A DNA stretch of 64,000 nucleotides from CAIWHR01 sp963813415. Lineage in GTDB: Bacteria > Pseudomonadota > Gammaproteobacteria > Burkholderiales > Casimicrobiaceae. The notes beneath the pieces are model-generated. The model was not told where the DNA came from. It ran no database searches and was given only the letters and a program-made list of their open reading frames with translations. A program made the position numbers and the translations under genes. Numbering within the stretch: the stretch's first letter is position 1; the number at the start of each line of letters is the position of its first letter. Positions 8,546-18,607 of the stretch are shown piece after piece. The stretch covers positions 186,001 through 250,000 of the forward strand of contig CAWEYW010000011.1 of assembly GCA_963813415.1 (NCBI GenBank). Reading direction: 5' to 3'.

Positions 8546-10675
8546 ATGGCTGCTCCGATCACCGCCGTCTGGCCCGGCAATCCTGAGCCCCGCGGCGCCC
8601 TCTGGGATGGCGAAGGGGTGAACTTCGCCCTGTTTGCGGAGAACGCCGAGGCGGTCGAGCTCTGCATCTTCGATCCCACCGGGCGCCGCGAGCTCCAGCG
8701 CGTGCCGGTGCGCGAGCGCACCGACCACGTGTGGCATTGCTACCTGCCGGAGGCGCGTCCGGGCCTGCTGTACGGCTACCGGGTCTACGGCCCCTATGCG
8801 CCGCAGGACGGGCACCGCTTCAATCCGCACAAGCTGCTGCTCGATCCCTATGCACGCAACATCGTCGGCCAGCTCAAGTGGAGCGACACGATGTTCGCGT
8901 ACCCGCTCGGGCACAAGCGCGAGGATCTGGCGCTCGACCGGCGCGACAACGCGCACGGCATGCCGAAGTGCAAGGTGACCGAGCCCGCGTTCACCTGGGG
9001 CGACGACCGGCGCCCGGTCGTGCCGTGGCACGACATGGTGATCTACGAAGCCCACGTGCGCGGCCTTACCATGCAGCATCCCACCGTGCCCCAGCCGCTG
9101 CGCGGAACCTACGCGGGTCTCGCCACGGCGCCCATCATCGACTACCTGAAGCGGCTGGGCGTGACGACCGTCGAGCTCATGCCGGTGCATGCATTCATCG
9201 ACGATCGGCGCCTGATCGAGCTCGGGCTGCGCAACTACTGGGGTTACAACACGATCGGTTACTTCGCCCCGGAGCCGCGCTACTCGGCATCGGGCAAGGT
9301 CAACGAATTCAAGACGATGGTGAAGACCCTGCACTCGGCGGGGCTCGAGGTCATCATCGACGTGGTTTACAACCACACCGCAGAGGGCAATCACCTCGGC
9401 CCGACACTGTGCTTCCGCGGCATCGACAATGCCTCGTACTACCGGTTGCAGGCGAGCGATCCGCGCTTCTACGTCGATTACACCGGCTGCGGCAACACGC
9501 TCAACATGCAGCACCCGCGCGTGCTGCAGATGATCATGGACTCCCTGCGCTACTGGGTCACCGACATGCACGTGGACGGCTTCCGCTTCGACCTCGCGTC
9601 GTCGCTCGCCCGCGAGCTGCACGAGGTGAACCGGCTCGGCGCGTTCTTCGACATCCTGCGGCAGGATCCCGTGCTGAACAAGGTGAAGCTCATCGCCGAG
9701 CCGTGGGATCTCGGCGAGGGCGGTTACCAGGTCGGCAACTTCCCACCGGGCTGGGCGGAATGGAACGACAAGTATCGCGACACGATCCGCGCGTACTGGA
9801 AGGGCGACGGCGGTCTCATCGGCGAGTTCGCACGCCGGCTCACCGGATCGTCGGACCTCTACGGGCGCAACGGCCGCCGCCCGCACGCCAGCATCAACTT
9901 CGTCACGGCGCACGACGGCTTCACGCTGCACGACCTCGTCTCGTACAACGACAAGCACAACGAAGCCAATGGCGAGGACAACCGTGATGGACACGACAAC
10001 AACCTGTCGTGGAACAGCGGCGTCGAGGGCCCGACCGACGACGCGGCGGTGCGCGCGCTGCGCGAGCAACGCAAGCGCAACCTGCTCGCCACCTTGCTGC
10101 TGTCGCAGGGCGTGCCCATGATCGTCGCCGGCGACGAGATCGGGCGCACGCAGGGCGGCAACAACAATGCGTACTGCCAGGACAATCCGATAAGCTGGGT
10201 GGACTGGAACCTGTCCCAAGACGACCGGGCGCTCCTCGCCTTCGTGCAGCGAATGCTCGCCCTGCGCGCGTCGCATCCCGTGTTCCATCGCCGCCACTTC
10301 TTCGAGGGCCGGCCGCTGCGCGGCAGCAGCGTCAAGGACATTGCGTGGCTCAAGCCCGACGGCGCGGAGATGACCGATCAGGAATGGAGCCAGGACTTCG
10401 CGCGCTCACTCGGGGTCTACCTCGAGGGTGAGGCGCTCGATGAAGTCGACGCGCGCGGCCGTCCCGTGGTGGACGATGCCTTCCTGGTGCTGTTCAACGC
10501 GCATCACGAGCCGGTGCCGTTCCGGCTGCCGCAGTTCGGCGGCCGGTGGCGTCCCCTGATCGACACGGTGCAGCCGGATGGTCTCGCGGCGACCGCGACC
10601 CTCGGCGCGGGAGAGCTGTATCCGCTGCAGGGGCGCTCGCTGGCGCTGCTGCTGCACGTCAAGGGAGCCTCTTGA
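8546..10675 (+). CDS. glgX: Glycogen debranching enzyme GlgX
   Basis: GH13 isoamylase-type enzyme that hydrolyses alpha-1,6 branches of partly degraded glycogen. It has an N-terminal CBM48 (about 8-110: GALWDGEGVNFALFAENAE) and barrel motifs HVDGFRFDLASS (near 342), IAEPWDLGEGGYQVGNFP (near 383) and VTAHDGFTLHD (near 453). The 709-residue length is normal. There is no clear Shine-Dalgarno before ATG 8546, because the heptamer repeat fills that space. Its TGA overlaps the likely TTG of treZ, so the two are coupled. Debranched maltodextrins would feed TreY, TreZ and MalQ encoded next. Confidence 0.95.
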   Translation: MAAPITAVWPGNPEPRGALWDGEGVNFALFAENAEAVELCIFDPTGRRELQRVPVRERTDHVWHCYLPEARPGLLYGYRVYGPYAPQDGHRFNPHKLLLDPYARNIVGQLKWSDTMFAYPLGHKREDLALDRRDNAHGMPKCKVTEPAFTWGDDRRPVVPWHDMVIYEAHVRGLTMQHPTVPQPLRGTYAGLATAPIIDYLKRLGVTTVELMPVHAFIDDRRLIELGLRNYWGYNTIGYFAPEPRYSASGKVNEFKTMVKTLHSAGLEVIIDVVYNHTAEGNHLGPTLCFRGIDNASYYRLQASDPRFYVDYTGCGNTLNMQHPRVLQMIMDSLRYWVTDMHVDGFRFDLASSLARELHEVNRLGAFFDILRQDPVLNKVKLIAEPWDLGEGGYQVGNFPPGWAEWNDKYRDTIRAYWKGDGGLIGEFARRLTGSSDLYGRNGRRPHASINFVTAHDGFTLHDLVSYNDKHNEANGEDNRDGHDNNLSWNSGVEGPTDDAAVRALREQRKRNLLATLLLSQGVPMIVAGDEIGRTQGGNNNAYCQDNPISWVDWNLSQDDRALLAFVQRMLALRASHPVFHRRHFFEGRPLRGSSVKDIAWLKPDGAEMTDQEWSQDFARSLGVYLEGEALDEVDARGRPVVDDAFLVLFNAHHEPVPFRLPQFGGRWRPLIDTVQPDGLAATATLGAGELYPLQGRSLALLLHVKGAS

Positions 10676-12522
10676 AGCGGTGCCATGCGATGCCCTTCGG
10701 GGCCGAGCTGGGGGACGACGGCACGACGCGCTTCCGGCTTTGGGCGCCACGCGCACGCGAGGTCGCCGTCGAGCTCACGTCGGGCGCGGCGCGGCGCACG
10801 GTGCCGCTCGCATCCGTCGGCAATGGCTGGTTCGAAGCGCGCATCGGGGACACCGCAGCGGGCACCCGCTACGCGTACCGCGTCGATGCCGGCGACGCCG
10901 TGGCCGATCCGGCATCGCGGTGCAATCCCGACGACGTGCATGCGCCCAGCAGCGTGGTGGATCCATGCGCCTATGACTGGCGCGATGCAGCGTGGCGCGG
11001 GCGACCGTGGCACGAGGCGGTCGTGTACGAGCTGCACGTGGGCACGTTCACGCCCGCCGGAACCTTCGCCGCAGTGATCGACCGCCTCGATTACCTGGTT
11101 GCGCTCGGCGTCACCGCGATCGAGCTGATGCCGGTCGCCGATTTCCCGGGACAGCGCAACTGGGGTTACGACGGGGTGCTCCTGTTTGCGCCCGACGCGA
11201 CCTACGGCACCCCCGGGGATCTCAAGCGCCTGGTCGACGCGGCCCACGAGCGCGGGCTGATGGTGCTGCTCGACGTCGTCTACAACCACTTCGGCCCCGA
11301 AGGCAACTACCTTCACGCGATCGCGCCGGACTTCTTCAACCCCGCGCATCACACGCCGTGGGGCGCCGCCATCAATTTCGACGGCGCGAACAACCGCGGC
11401 GTGCGCGACTTCTTCATCCACAACGCGCTCTACTGGCTGGAGGAGTTCCACTGCGACGGACTGCGCTTCGATGCCGTGCATGCGATCGTCGACACATCCG
11501 CGAACGACATTCTGGAGGAGCTCACCGCTACGGTGCGCCGCGAGCTCGCCGCGCATCGCCACGTGCATCTCGTCTTCGAGAATGACCGCAACGCGGCGCG
11601 CTACCTCACGCGTGACCCGCACGGCATCCCGGAGCACGCCACCGCGCAATGGAACGACGACGCGCACCACGCGGCGCACGCGCTCGTCACCCACGAGCGC
11701 GACGGGTACTACGCCGATTACGCCGAGCACCCGCTGAAGGATTTCGGCCGCGCCCTCGCCGAAGGCTTCGTTCACCAGGGTGACTGGTCGGCGTTTCGCT
11801 CCGCGGCGCGCGGGGAGCCGAGCGCGCATCTGCCGTCGCTTGCCTTCATCAATTTCCTGCAGAACCACGACCAGATCGGCAACCGCGCCTTTGGCGAGCG
11901 GATCACGACGCTCGCCGATCCGGTGCGTGTGCGTGCAGCCGTTGCATGCCTCCTGCTCGCGCCATCGCCGCCGATGCTCTTCATGGGCGAGGAGTTCGCG
12001 GCGAGCACGCCCTTCCTGTTCTTCTGTGATTTCGGCGCCGAGCTCGCCGCTGCCGTGACGCACGGCCGGCGCGAGGAATTCAGCCGCTTCGCGCGCTTTG
12101 GCGACGAGAGCGCGCGCGAGCGCATTCCCGATCCCAACGCCGTGACGACGTTCGAGGCGAGCCGCCTGCGCTGGGCGGAGATGGAACGCGCGCCGCATGC
12201 CGGATGGCTGGCGTTCTATCGCCACTGTCTGGCCGTGCGGCGCAGCGAGCTCGTACCGCGCATGGCCAGGAACGGCGCCAGCAGCGGGCAATATGCCGTG
12301 ACGGCTGGCGGCCTGCTCAAGGTGCGCTGGCGCCTCGACGATGGCAGTGACTGGCGTCTCGATGCCAATTTCGGCTCGAGCGACGTGCATGCGGAGGCCG
12401 TCCCCCGGGTCGTGCTGTCGGTGAATCTGGACGACGCCTCGCGCGCAGCCCTGCCGCCCTGCGCCGTGCGCGTGAGCAGCAACGCATCCGGTGCGCCGTT
12501 ACCGAGCGGCGGGCTTGCGTGA
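10672..12522 (+). CDS. treZ: Malto-oligosyltrehalose trehalohydrolase TreZ
   Basis: Releases free trehalose from maltooligosyl-trehalose made by TreY. The sequence opens with MPFGAEL...RFRLWAP (the CBM48-like N-domain of TreZ), and the GH13 motifs are HCDGLRFDAVHAI (near 260), HLVFEND (near 299) and LQNHDQIGNRAFGERI (near 396). TTG 10672 overlaps the glgX stop and follows AAGGGAG; ATG 10690 is an alternative that removes only six residues. About 616 residues, typical for the family. The end overlaps the GTG of the next gene by 4 bases. Confidence 0.93.
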   Translation: MKRCHAMPFGAELGDDGTTRFRLWAPRAREVAVELTSGAARRTVPLASVGNGWFEARIGDTAAGTRYAYRVDAGDAVADPASRCNPDDVHAPSSVVDPCAYDWRDAAWRGRPWHEAVVYELHVGTFTPAGTFAAVIDRLDYLVALGVTAIELMPVADFPGQRNWGYDGVLLFAPDATYGTPGDLKRLVDAAHERGLMVLLDVVYNHFGPEGNYLHAIAPDFFNPAHHTPWGAAINFDGANNRGVRDFFIHNALYWLEEFHCDGLRFDAVHAIVDTSANDILEELTATVRRELAAHRHVHLVFENDRNAARYLTRDPHGIPEHATAQWNDDAHHAAHALVTHERDGYYADYAEHPLKDFGRALAEGFVHQGDWSAFRSAARGEPSAHLPSLAFINFLQNHDQIGNRAFGERITTLADPVRVRAAVACLLLAPSPPMLFMGEEFAASTPFLFFCDFGAELAAAVTHGRREEFSRFARFGDESARERIPDPNAVTTFEASRLRWAEMERAPHAGWLAFYRHCLAVRRSELVPRMARNGASSGQYAVTAGGLLKVRWRLDDGSDWRLDANFGSSDVHAEAVPRVVLSVNLDDASRAALPPCAVRVSSNASGAPLPSGGLA

Positions 12523-15500
12523 ACGACGCGCTGCTTCGCCTTGCGGCGCTGCATGGCATCGTCTCCGAGTACACCGATAACTGGGGCCAGGTCCATCGTG
12601 CGTCGCCCGCGACGATGCGCGCGCTGCTGCGCGCCATGGGAGTCGACGTCGCGGACGAGGAAGGTGCGGCGGCGGCATTGCATCGAATGGACGCCGAGCG
12701 ATGGGCGGAAGTGGTGCCGCCGGTCATCGTGTGGCGGCCCGGGCGTCCGTGCGAGGTTGTCCTGCACCTGACCGCGGACCACCTGCAGCGCCCGCTGCGT
12801 TTTCGCATCGATGAAGAGAACGGGGCCGCGCACGAGGGCGCGATCGATCCCGCCGCGCTGGTCGAGGTGGAGCGCGCCAGCGGAGCATCGACGCACCGGG
12901 CCTGCCGTCTGACGATCGATGCCGCACTGCCGGACGGCTATCACCGTCTCGCCGTGCTCGCCGACGCCGAGTCGCTCGGCGCCGCGCAGCTGATCGTGGC
13001 CCCGGCAACGTGTTACGAGCCGCCATCCCTCGCGGCAGGCAATCGCGTTTTCGGGCCGACGGTCCAGCTCTATGGCGTCACGTCGCACCGCAACTGGGGC
13101 ATGGGCGACTTCACCGACCTTGCAACGATCGTCGAGCAGTGGGGCGCGCAGGGGGCCGCGTTGGTGGGGGTCAATCCGCTGCATGCACTGTTCCCGCACG
13201 ACGCCGCGCGGGCGAGCCCCTATAGTCCGTCGAGCCGGCTGTTCCTCAATACGCTGTATCTCGACGTCGAAGCCATCGCCGAGTTCGCCGAATGCGAGGA
13301 AGCGCGCCGCCGCGTAGCCGGCAGTGCCTTCCAGGCGCGGCTCGCGGAGCTGCGCTCCCGGACCTATGTCGACTATCGCGGCGTCGCTGCCGCGAAGCAG
13401 GAGATCCTGCAGCTCCTGGCGGCGCATTTCCGCGAGCACCACGTCGCCCGGTCCACGCCGCGCGCCGAGGCATTCCGCACGTTCGTCCTCCAGGGCGGCG
13501 AGGCGCTCGAGCGGCTTGCGATATTCGACGTGCTGCAGGCGCACCTGCATGCCGCCGATGCCAACGTCTGGGGCTGGCCCGCATGGCCGCGGGAATTTCG
13601 CACTCCCGACGCCCCGGCCGTCCAGCGCTTCACGCGCGAGCGGCGTGACGCGATCGATGCGGCGCTGTATCTGCAGTGGCAGGCCGACCTGCAATTGCAG
13701 GCCGCGGCGGAGAGAGCGCGCGATCATGCGATGGAGCTCGGCCTGTATCGCGACCTCGCGGTATCGATCGACCGCGGCGGGGCGGAAGCGTGGTCGAGCC
13801 AGTCGCTGTATGCGATCGCCGGCAGCGTCGGCGCGCCGCCGGACGCGTTCAGTCCGCAGGGGCAGGATTGGGGTCTGCCGCCGCTCGCTCCGAATGCGCT
13901 TCGGCGAACCGCCTACGCGCCGTTCATCGCCACCCTGCGCGCCAACATGCGCCATGCGGGCGCGCTGCGCATCGACCACGTGATGGGCCTCGCCCGGTTG
14001 TACTGGGTGCCCGAAGGTGCCAGCGCGGCGGACGGCGCGTACGTGCGCTATCCCCTCGACGACATGATGGCGGTGCTCGCTCTCGAGAGCCAGCGGCAGC
14101 GTTGTCTCGTCATCGGCGAGGACCTCGGCACCGTGCCACAGGAAATCCGCTCGGCGCTGCACGATGCGAAGGTGCTGTCGTATCGCCTGCTGTGGTTCGA
14201 GCGCGATGATCAGGGACGCTTCCTGCCGCCCGATCGCTATCCCGCACAGACCCTCGTGGCGGTGACCACCCATGACCTGCCGACCCTCGCTGGCTGGTGG
14301 GTGGGTCGCGACATCGATGCGCGTCAGGAACGCGGACTGTTCGCGCAGCCGGACACCGCCGCACACGAGCACGCGGAGCGCGCGCGTGATCGCGCCAACC
14401 TGCTCGAGGCGCTCGCCGCGGCCGGCATTGCGACGCCCGGCTGGCAACGTGGCATGCCGCCGCCGGCGATATGCTCGCCAGCCCTCGCCCGACGCATCCA
14501 GCAGTTCCTGGCAACCGCGCCCGCGCGGGTGATGGTGGTGCAGCTCGAGGATGTCGCCGGCGTCGAGGAGCAGGTCAATCTGCCGGGAACCACCGACTCG
14601 TATCCGAACTGGCAGCGCCGGCTGCCGCTTCCGCTCGAGCGCTGGATGGACGACGAACGCTTCGAGTCGCTCACACGCACGCTGCGGCGGGCACGGGCTG
14701 CGCCGGATGCCGGGGCGGAAGGTTCCCCGCACGCCGGCGCGCACGTGCCGCGCGCCACCTACCGGCTGCAGCTGCATCGCGACTTCACGCTGCGTGACGC
14801 CATCGCCATCGTGCCGTATCTTGCGGAGCTCGGCATCAGCGACGTGTATTGCTCGCCGTACCTGCGTGCACGGCCCGGGAGCCGTCACGGCTATGACATC
14901 GTGGATCACGCCGCGCTCAACCCCGAGATTGGCGACGCCACCGATCTCGACGCATTCGTCGCGACTCTTGCCAAGCACGGCATGAGTCATCTGCTCGACG
15001 TGGTGCCCAATCACATGGGGGTCATGGGCAGCGACAACGTCTGGTGGATGGACGTGCTGGAGAACGGCCCGGCGTCGATCTACGCCGATCACTTCGACAT
15101 CGACTGGACACCGCGCGATGCCGCGGTCGGCGCACGCGTGCTCGTCCCCGTTCTGGGCGACCACTACGGCAACGTGCTCGAGCGCGGCGAGCTGCGCCTC
15201 GGCTTCGAGGCCGGGACGGGCGCCTTCGCCGTCCGTTACTACGATCACCGGCTGCCACTCGATCCGCGGACGTACCGACCGCTGCTCGAACGCGCGCGGC
15301 ACTGCGCGGGTCATCTGGCACCCTCGGTGGCAACGCGCCTCGCCGGCCTGTTGAGTGGCCTGGAAGCACTGCCGCCGCGTCGTGCGGGTCCCGCGGCCCG
15401 GATGCAGGCCCGACACGAGGCGAAGGAAGCGCTGAAGGCGCAGCTCGCCCGCCTGGTGGCCGACAATCCGGCGTTGCAGGACGGCATCGCCAACGCCGTT

Positions 15501-17615
15501 GCGCGCTGGAATGGCACACCCGGCGATGCCGCATCCATGGAACCGTTGCACGAGCTCCTGGAGCAGCAGGCATTCCGCGTTGCCTTCTGGCGGGTGGCCT
15601 CCGACGAGATCAACTACCGCCGCTTTTTCGACATCAACGATCTCGCGGCACTGCGCACCGAGAACGACGCCGTCTTCGACGCCACGCATCGCTTCGTCAT
15701 GGGCCTCGCCGCAGCGGGAAAGGTATCCGGGCTGCGCATCGATCATCCCGATGGCCTGCACGATCCCGCGCACTACTTCGAGCGCCTGCAGGTCGGGTAT
15801 GCGCAGGCAATCGGCGCAAAGAGCGACGATGCGGCACGCGAGCGGCCGCTGTATGTGGTGGTGGAGAAGATCCTCGCCGGCCACGAGGAGCTTCCGCGCA
15901 CCTGGGCGGTGCACGGCACCACCGGGTATCGCTTCGCGAACCTCGTGACCGGGATCTTCGTCGATGCGGCGGCGAAGACACGCGTGGACCGCGCCTGGCG
16001 CGTCTTCGTCCGTGAGGAGGCGGTGCATTTCGACACCGCGGTGCGCGAGGGCAAGCGCGCCGTCATGCAAAGCACCCTGGCGGCCGAGCTTACCGTGCTC
16101 ACCCATCGCTTGCTGCAGATCGCCCGCACCGACCCGCACACCCGTGACTTCACCTTCAACGTGCTGCGCCAGGCGCTGATCGAGGTCACCGCGGCGTTTC
16201 CCGTCTATCGCACCTACGTCGGCGACCGGGTGGCGCCGCACGACCGCCGCCACATCGAATGGGCCGTGGCCCGCGCCCGGCGGCGCAGCCGGGCCGCCGA
16301 CGTGAGCGTTTTCGATTTCGTGCGCACCGTGCTGCTCGTGTGCCCGCCCGCGCACGCCGGCGAAGCACTGCGCGGCGCGTATCGCGCGTTCGCGATGCGC
16401 TTCCAGCAATTCACCGCGCCGGTGACCGCCAAGGGAGTCGAGGACACCGCGCTGTACGTGTTCAACCGGCTCGTGTCGCTGAACGAGGTCGGGGGCGATC
16501 CGGACCGGTTCGGCACCAGTGTCTCGGCCTTTCACACCGCGAATGCGCATCGCGCCGAGCATTGGCCGCACACCCTCATCGCCACGTCGACGCACGACAA
16601 CAAGCGTTCCGAGGACGTACGCGCACGCATCGATCTCATCTCCGAGATGCCCGGTGCATGGCGCCTGCTCGTGCGCCGCTGGAGCCGCATCAACCGCAGC
16701 AAGAAGCGCTTGCAGGAGGGGATCCCTGCTCCCAGCCGCAACGACGAATACCTGCTGTACCAGACGCTGCTCGGCAGCCTGCCCCCGGGCGACCTGGACG
16801 CGGACGCACTCGACGCCTATCGCGAGCGCATCAAGGCCTACGTGATCAAGGCGGCGCGCGAGGCGAAGGTGAACACGAGCTGGATCAACGTCAACGCGGA
16901 ATACGAAGGCGCGCTGACGGGCTTCGTCGACGGCCTGCTCGCAGCGGGGGAGCGCAACCTGTTTCTCGACGACCTGCGCAGCCAGCGTGCGTTCTTTTCG
17001 TGGTTCGGCATGCTGAACAGCATTGGCATGGCGGCGCTCAAGATGACTTCGCCGGGCGTGCCGGACATCTACCAGGGCAACGAGTTGCTCGATTTCAGCC
17101 TGGTGGACCCGGACAATCGCCGTGCCGTGGATTACGCTGCGCGGCAGGCGGCACTGGCCAGTCTGCGCAGCATGTCGCATGCGCCGGGAGCGAGGCTTGC
17201 GGCAGACGTGCGCGCGCTGTTCGACTCGTTCGAGGATGGGCGCACGAAGCTCTGGGCGATCTGGAAGGTGCTGCAATTGCGCCAAGAGCGTCCCGCGCTG
17301 TTCCGCGACGGCGGCTACACGCCCCTGGCAGCGGGCGGCGACCACGAACGCCACGTGGTCGCGTTCGCGCGCGAGCACGATGACGAGCATTGCATCGTCG
17401 TGTGCGGGCGCCTTTTCGCCTCGCTCGGCCTCGACGCGGGTGCGCTGCCCGTGGGGGAGCCGGTGTGGCACGAGACCACGGTGGCGCTGCCGGCCCATCA
17501 TGCCTCGCGCTATCGCGATGTCTTCACCGAACGCGAAGTCGCCGTGCACGGCGAGCAGCTAGCCGTGCGCGATGTGCTTACCGACTTCCCGGTGGCCCTG
17601 CTGGTGCCGTGGTAA
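12519..17615 (+). CDS. 4-alpha-glucanotransferase / maltooligosyltrehalose synthase fusion (MalQ-TreY)
   Basis: A 1698-residue fusion. Residues 1 to about 735 are a GH77 4-alpha-glucanotransferase (MalQ): YGVTSHRNWGMGDFTD near 185, ALRIDHVMGLARLYW near 481, VIGEDLGTVP near 529. From about residue 743 (VPRATYRLQLHRDF) the protein is a complete TreY (GH13_26), with SGLRIDHPDGLHDP near 1070 and YVVVEKILAGHEELP near 1111; it isomerises the reducing end of maltodextrins into maltooligosyl-trehalose. MalQ would lengthen short dextrins into TreY substrates, so the fusion couples both steps. GTG 12519 overlaps the treZ stop. Proteins with this two-domain order exist in other Proteobacteria. It closes the operon. 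Confidence 0.93.
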   Translation: MNDALLRLAALHGIVSEYTDNWGQVHRASPATMRALLRAMGVDVADEEGAAAALHRMDAERWAEVVPPVIVWRPGRPCEVVLHLTADHLQRPLRFRIDEENGAAHEGAIDPAALVEVERASGASTHRACRLTIDAALPDGYHRLAVLADAESLGAAQLIVAPATCYEPPSLAAGNRVFGPTVQLYGVTSHRNWGMGDFTDLATIVEQWGAQGAALVGVNPLHALFPHDAARASPYSPSSRLFLNTLYLDVEAIAEFAECEEARRRVAGSAFQARLAELRSRTYVDYRGVAAAKQEILQLLAAHFREHHVARSTPRAEAFRTFVLQGGEALERLAIFDVLQAHLHAADANVWGWPAWPREFRTPDAPAVQRFTRERRDAIDAALYLQWQADLQLQAAAERARDHAMELGLYRDLAVSIDRGGAEAWSSQSLYAIAGSVGAPPDAFSPQGQDWGLPPLAPNALRRTAYAPFIATLRANMRHAGALRIDHVMGLARLYWVPEGASAADGAYVRYPLDDMMAVLALESQRQRCLVIGEDLGTVPQEIRSALHDAKVLSYRLLWFERDDQGRFLPPDRYPAQTLVAVTTHDLPTLAGWWVGRDIDARQERGLFAQPDTAAHEHAERARDRANLLEALAAAGIATPGWQRGMPPPAICSPALARRIQQFLATAPARVMVVQLEDVAGVEEQVNLPGTTDSYPNWQRRLPLPLERWMDDERFESLTRTLRRARAAPDAGAEGSPHAGAHVPRATYRLQLHRDFTLRDAIAIVPYLAELGISDVYCSPYLRARPGSRHGYDIVDHAALNPEIGDATDLDAFVATLAKHGMSHLLDVVPNHMGVMGSDNVWWMDVLENGPASIYADHFDIDWTPRDAAVGARVLVPVLGDHYGNVLERGELRLGFEAGTGAFAVRYYDHRLPLDPRTYRPLLERARHCAGHLAPSVATRLAGLLSGLEALPPRRAGPAARMQARHEAKEALKAQLARLVADNPALQDGIANAVARWNGTPGDAASMEPLHELLEQQAFRVAFWRVASDEINYRRFFDINDLAALRTENDAVFDATHRFVMGLAAAGKVSGLRIDHPDGLHDPAHYFERLQVGYAQAIGAKSDDAARERPLYVVVEKILAGHEELPRTWAVHGTTGYRFANLVTGIFVDAAAKTRVDRAWRVFVREEAVHFDTAVREGKRAVMQSTLAAELTVLTHRLLQIARTDPHTRDFTFNVLRQALIEVTAAFPVYRTYVGDRVAPHDRRHIEWAVARARRRSRAADVSVFDFVRTVLLVCPPAHAGEALRGAYRAFAMRFQQFTAPVTAKGVEDTALYVFNRLVSLNEVGGDPDRFGTSVSAFHTANAHRAEHWPHTLIATSTHDNKRSEDVRARIDLISEMPGAWRLLVRRWSRINRSKKRLQEGIPAPSRNDEYLLYQTLLGSLPPGDLDADALDAYRERIKAYVIKAAREAKVNTSWINVNAEYEGALTGFVDGLLAAGERNLFLDDLRSQRAFFSWFGMLNSIGMAALKMTSPGVPDIYQGNELLDFSLVDPDNRRAVDYAARQAALASLRSMSHAPGARLAADVRALFDSFEDGRTKLWAIWKVLQLRQERPALFRDGGYTPLAAGGDHERHVVAFAREHDDEHCIVVCGRLFASLGLDAGALPVGEPVWHETTVALPAHHASRYRDVFTEREVAVHGEQLAVRDVLTDFPVALLVPW

Positions 17616-17655
17616 CCGGATACGCGACGCGTCACCGCGCTCGCCGCCATGTCGG

Positions 17656-17735
17656 CGCGGCTTCAGCCTGACCTGCGATGCACTCTGAAGCAAGCCCCGT
17701 CCATTCCCTGTGGGCCAGGCTTCAGCCTGACATGC
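17656..17735. repeat. Two copies of a GGCTTCAGCCTGAC palindromic repeat
   Basis: The 14-mer GGCTTCAGCCTGAC occurs at 17659-17672 and 17718-17731. The second lies in a larger palindrome (CAGGCT-TC-AGCCTG) preceded by TGTGGGC. Related elements occur near 26.51, 26.59, 33.48 and 38.96-39.01 kb, always between genes, so this looks like a REP-type family. Confidence 0.7.
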
Positions 17736-17790
17736 ACGCCGATCGCATTTGCTATATTCACTCTCTCACTACCATGGTGGAGAGCACGCG

Positions 17791-18546
17791 ATGGCCGGCA
17801 GACTCGAAGGGAAGACAGCGCTCATCACGGCGGCGGGACAGGGCATCGGCGAAGCCACCGCGCGGGCGATGGCGCGGGAAGGCGCGCAGGTGTACGCGAC
17901 CGACGTGAACGCCAAGCTCCTGGAACGCCTGCAGGGCACGCCCAATATCCACCCACGCCAGCTCGATGTGCTCGACGACGCGGCGATCGCACGCACGTGT
18001 GACGAGCTGCCGCCGCTGCAGATTCTCTTCAATTGCGCCGGTTACGTGCACAACGGCACGGTGCTCGACTGCACGCCGAAGGACTGGGATTTCAGCTTCA
18101 ATCTCAACGTGCGCGCGATGTACATGATGATTCGCTGCGCGCTCCCCAAGATGCTGGCGCACTACGAGACCAACCGCGTCGGCGCCAGCATCATCAACAT
18201 GAGCTCGGTCGCGTCGAGCCTGAAGGGGCTGCCGAACCGCTTCGTTTACGGCACCTCGAAGGCGGCTGTCGTGGGTCTCACCAAGTCGATCGCCGCCGAC
18301 TTCGTCATGAAGGGCGTGCGCTGCAACGCGATCGCGCCCGGCACCGTCGACACGCCATCGCTGCACGAACGCATCAATTCGTTTCCGGATCCGGTGGAAG
18401 CGCGCAGAAACTTCATCGCGCGCCAGCCGATGGGGCGACTCGCCAAGGCCGAGGAGATCGCGCCCATCGTGGTGTTCCTGGCCTCCGACGAGGCAGCCTT
18501 CGCGACCGGCAACATCTACTCGGTCGATGGCGGCATGACGATCTAG
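17791..18546 (+). CDS. SDR-family NAD(P)-dependent oxidoreductase
   Basis: A classical short-chain dehydrogenase of 251 residues: cofactor motif TAAGQGIGEA near residue 12, NCAG near 86, catalytic Ser in MSSVAS and YGTSK near 150-155, and the C-terminal VDGGMTI. It is closest in style to DHRS6/3-hydroxybutyrate dehydrogenase type 2 and to sugar-acid dehydrogenases of the L-fuconate/L-arabonate routes. ATG 17791 follows GGAGAG; an upstream in-frame ATG at 17749 would add 14 unlikely residues. The nearby FAH-family hydrolase is compatible with 2-keto-3-deoxy sugar acid breakdown, but they are about 1 kb apart and the substrate is not determined. Confidence 0.85.
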   Translation: MAGRLEGKTALITAAGQGIGEATARAMAREGAQVYATDVNAKLLERLQGTPNIHPRQLDVLDDAAIARTCDELPPLQILFNCAGYVHNGTVLDCTPKDWDFSFNLNVRAMYMMIRCALPKMLAHYETNRVGASIINMSSVASSLKGLPNRFVYGTSKAAVVGLTKSIAADFVMKGVRCNAIAPGTVDTPSLHERINSFPDPVEARRNFIARQPMGRLAKAEEIAPIVVFLASDEAAFATGNIYSVDGGMTI

Positions 18547-18607
18547 CAATCCCAGGGCCCGTCGTGGCGCACGAGCCATGCGGCGCATGCGCCGCCGCGG
18601 CGACGCC

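Noticed and set aside
8210..10297. Minus-strand open frame opposite glgX containing NQESGIRNQ-type repeats
   Set aside because: The repeat peptide is just the translation of the heptamer DNA array; the frame opposes a clear glgX.
12216..17549. Minus-strand open frame of 1777 codons opposite malQ-treY
   Set aside because: It has no domain signature and is His/Arg/Val/Gln-rich, as expected from the antisense frame of a GC-rich gene; the + strand frame has clear catalytic motifs.
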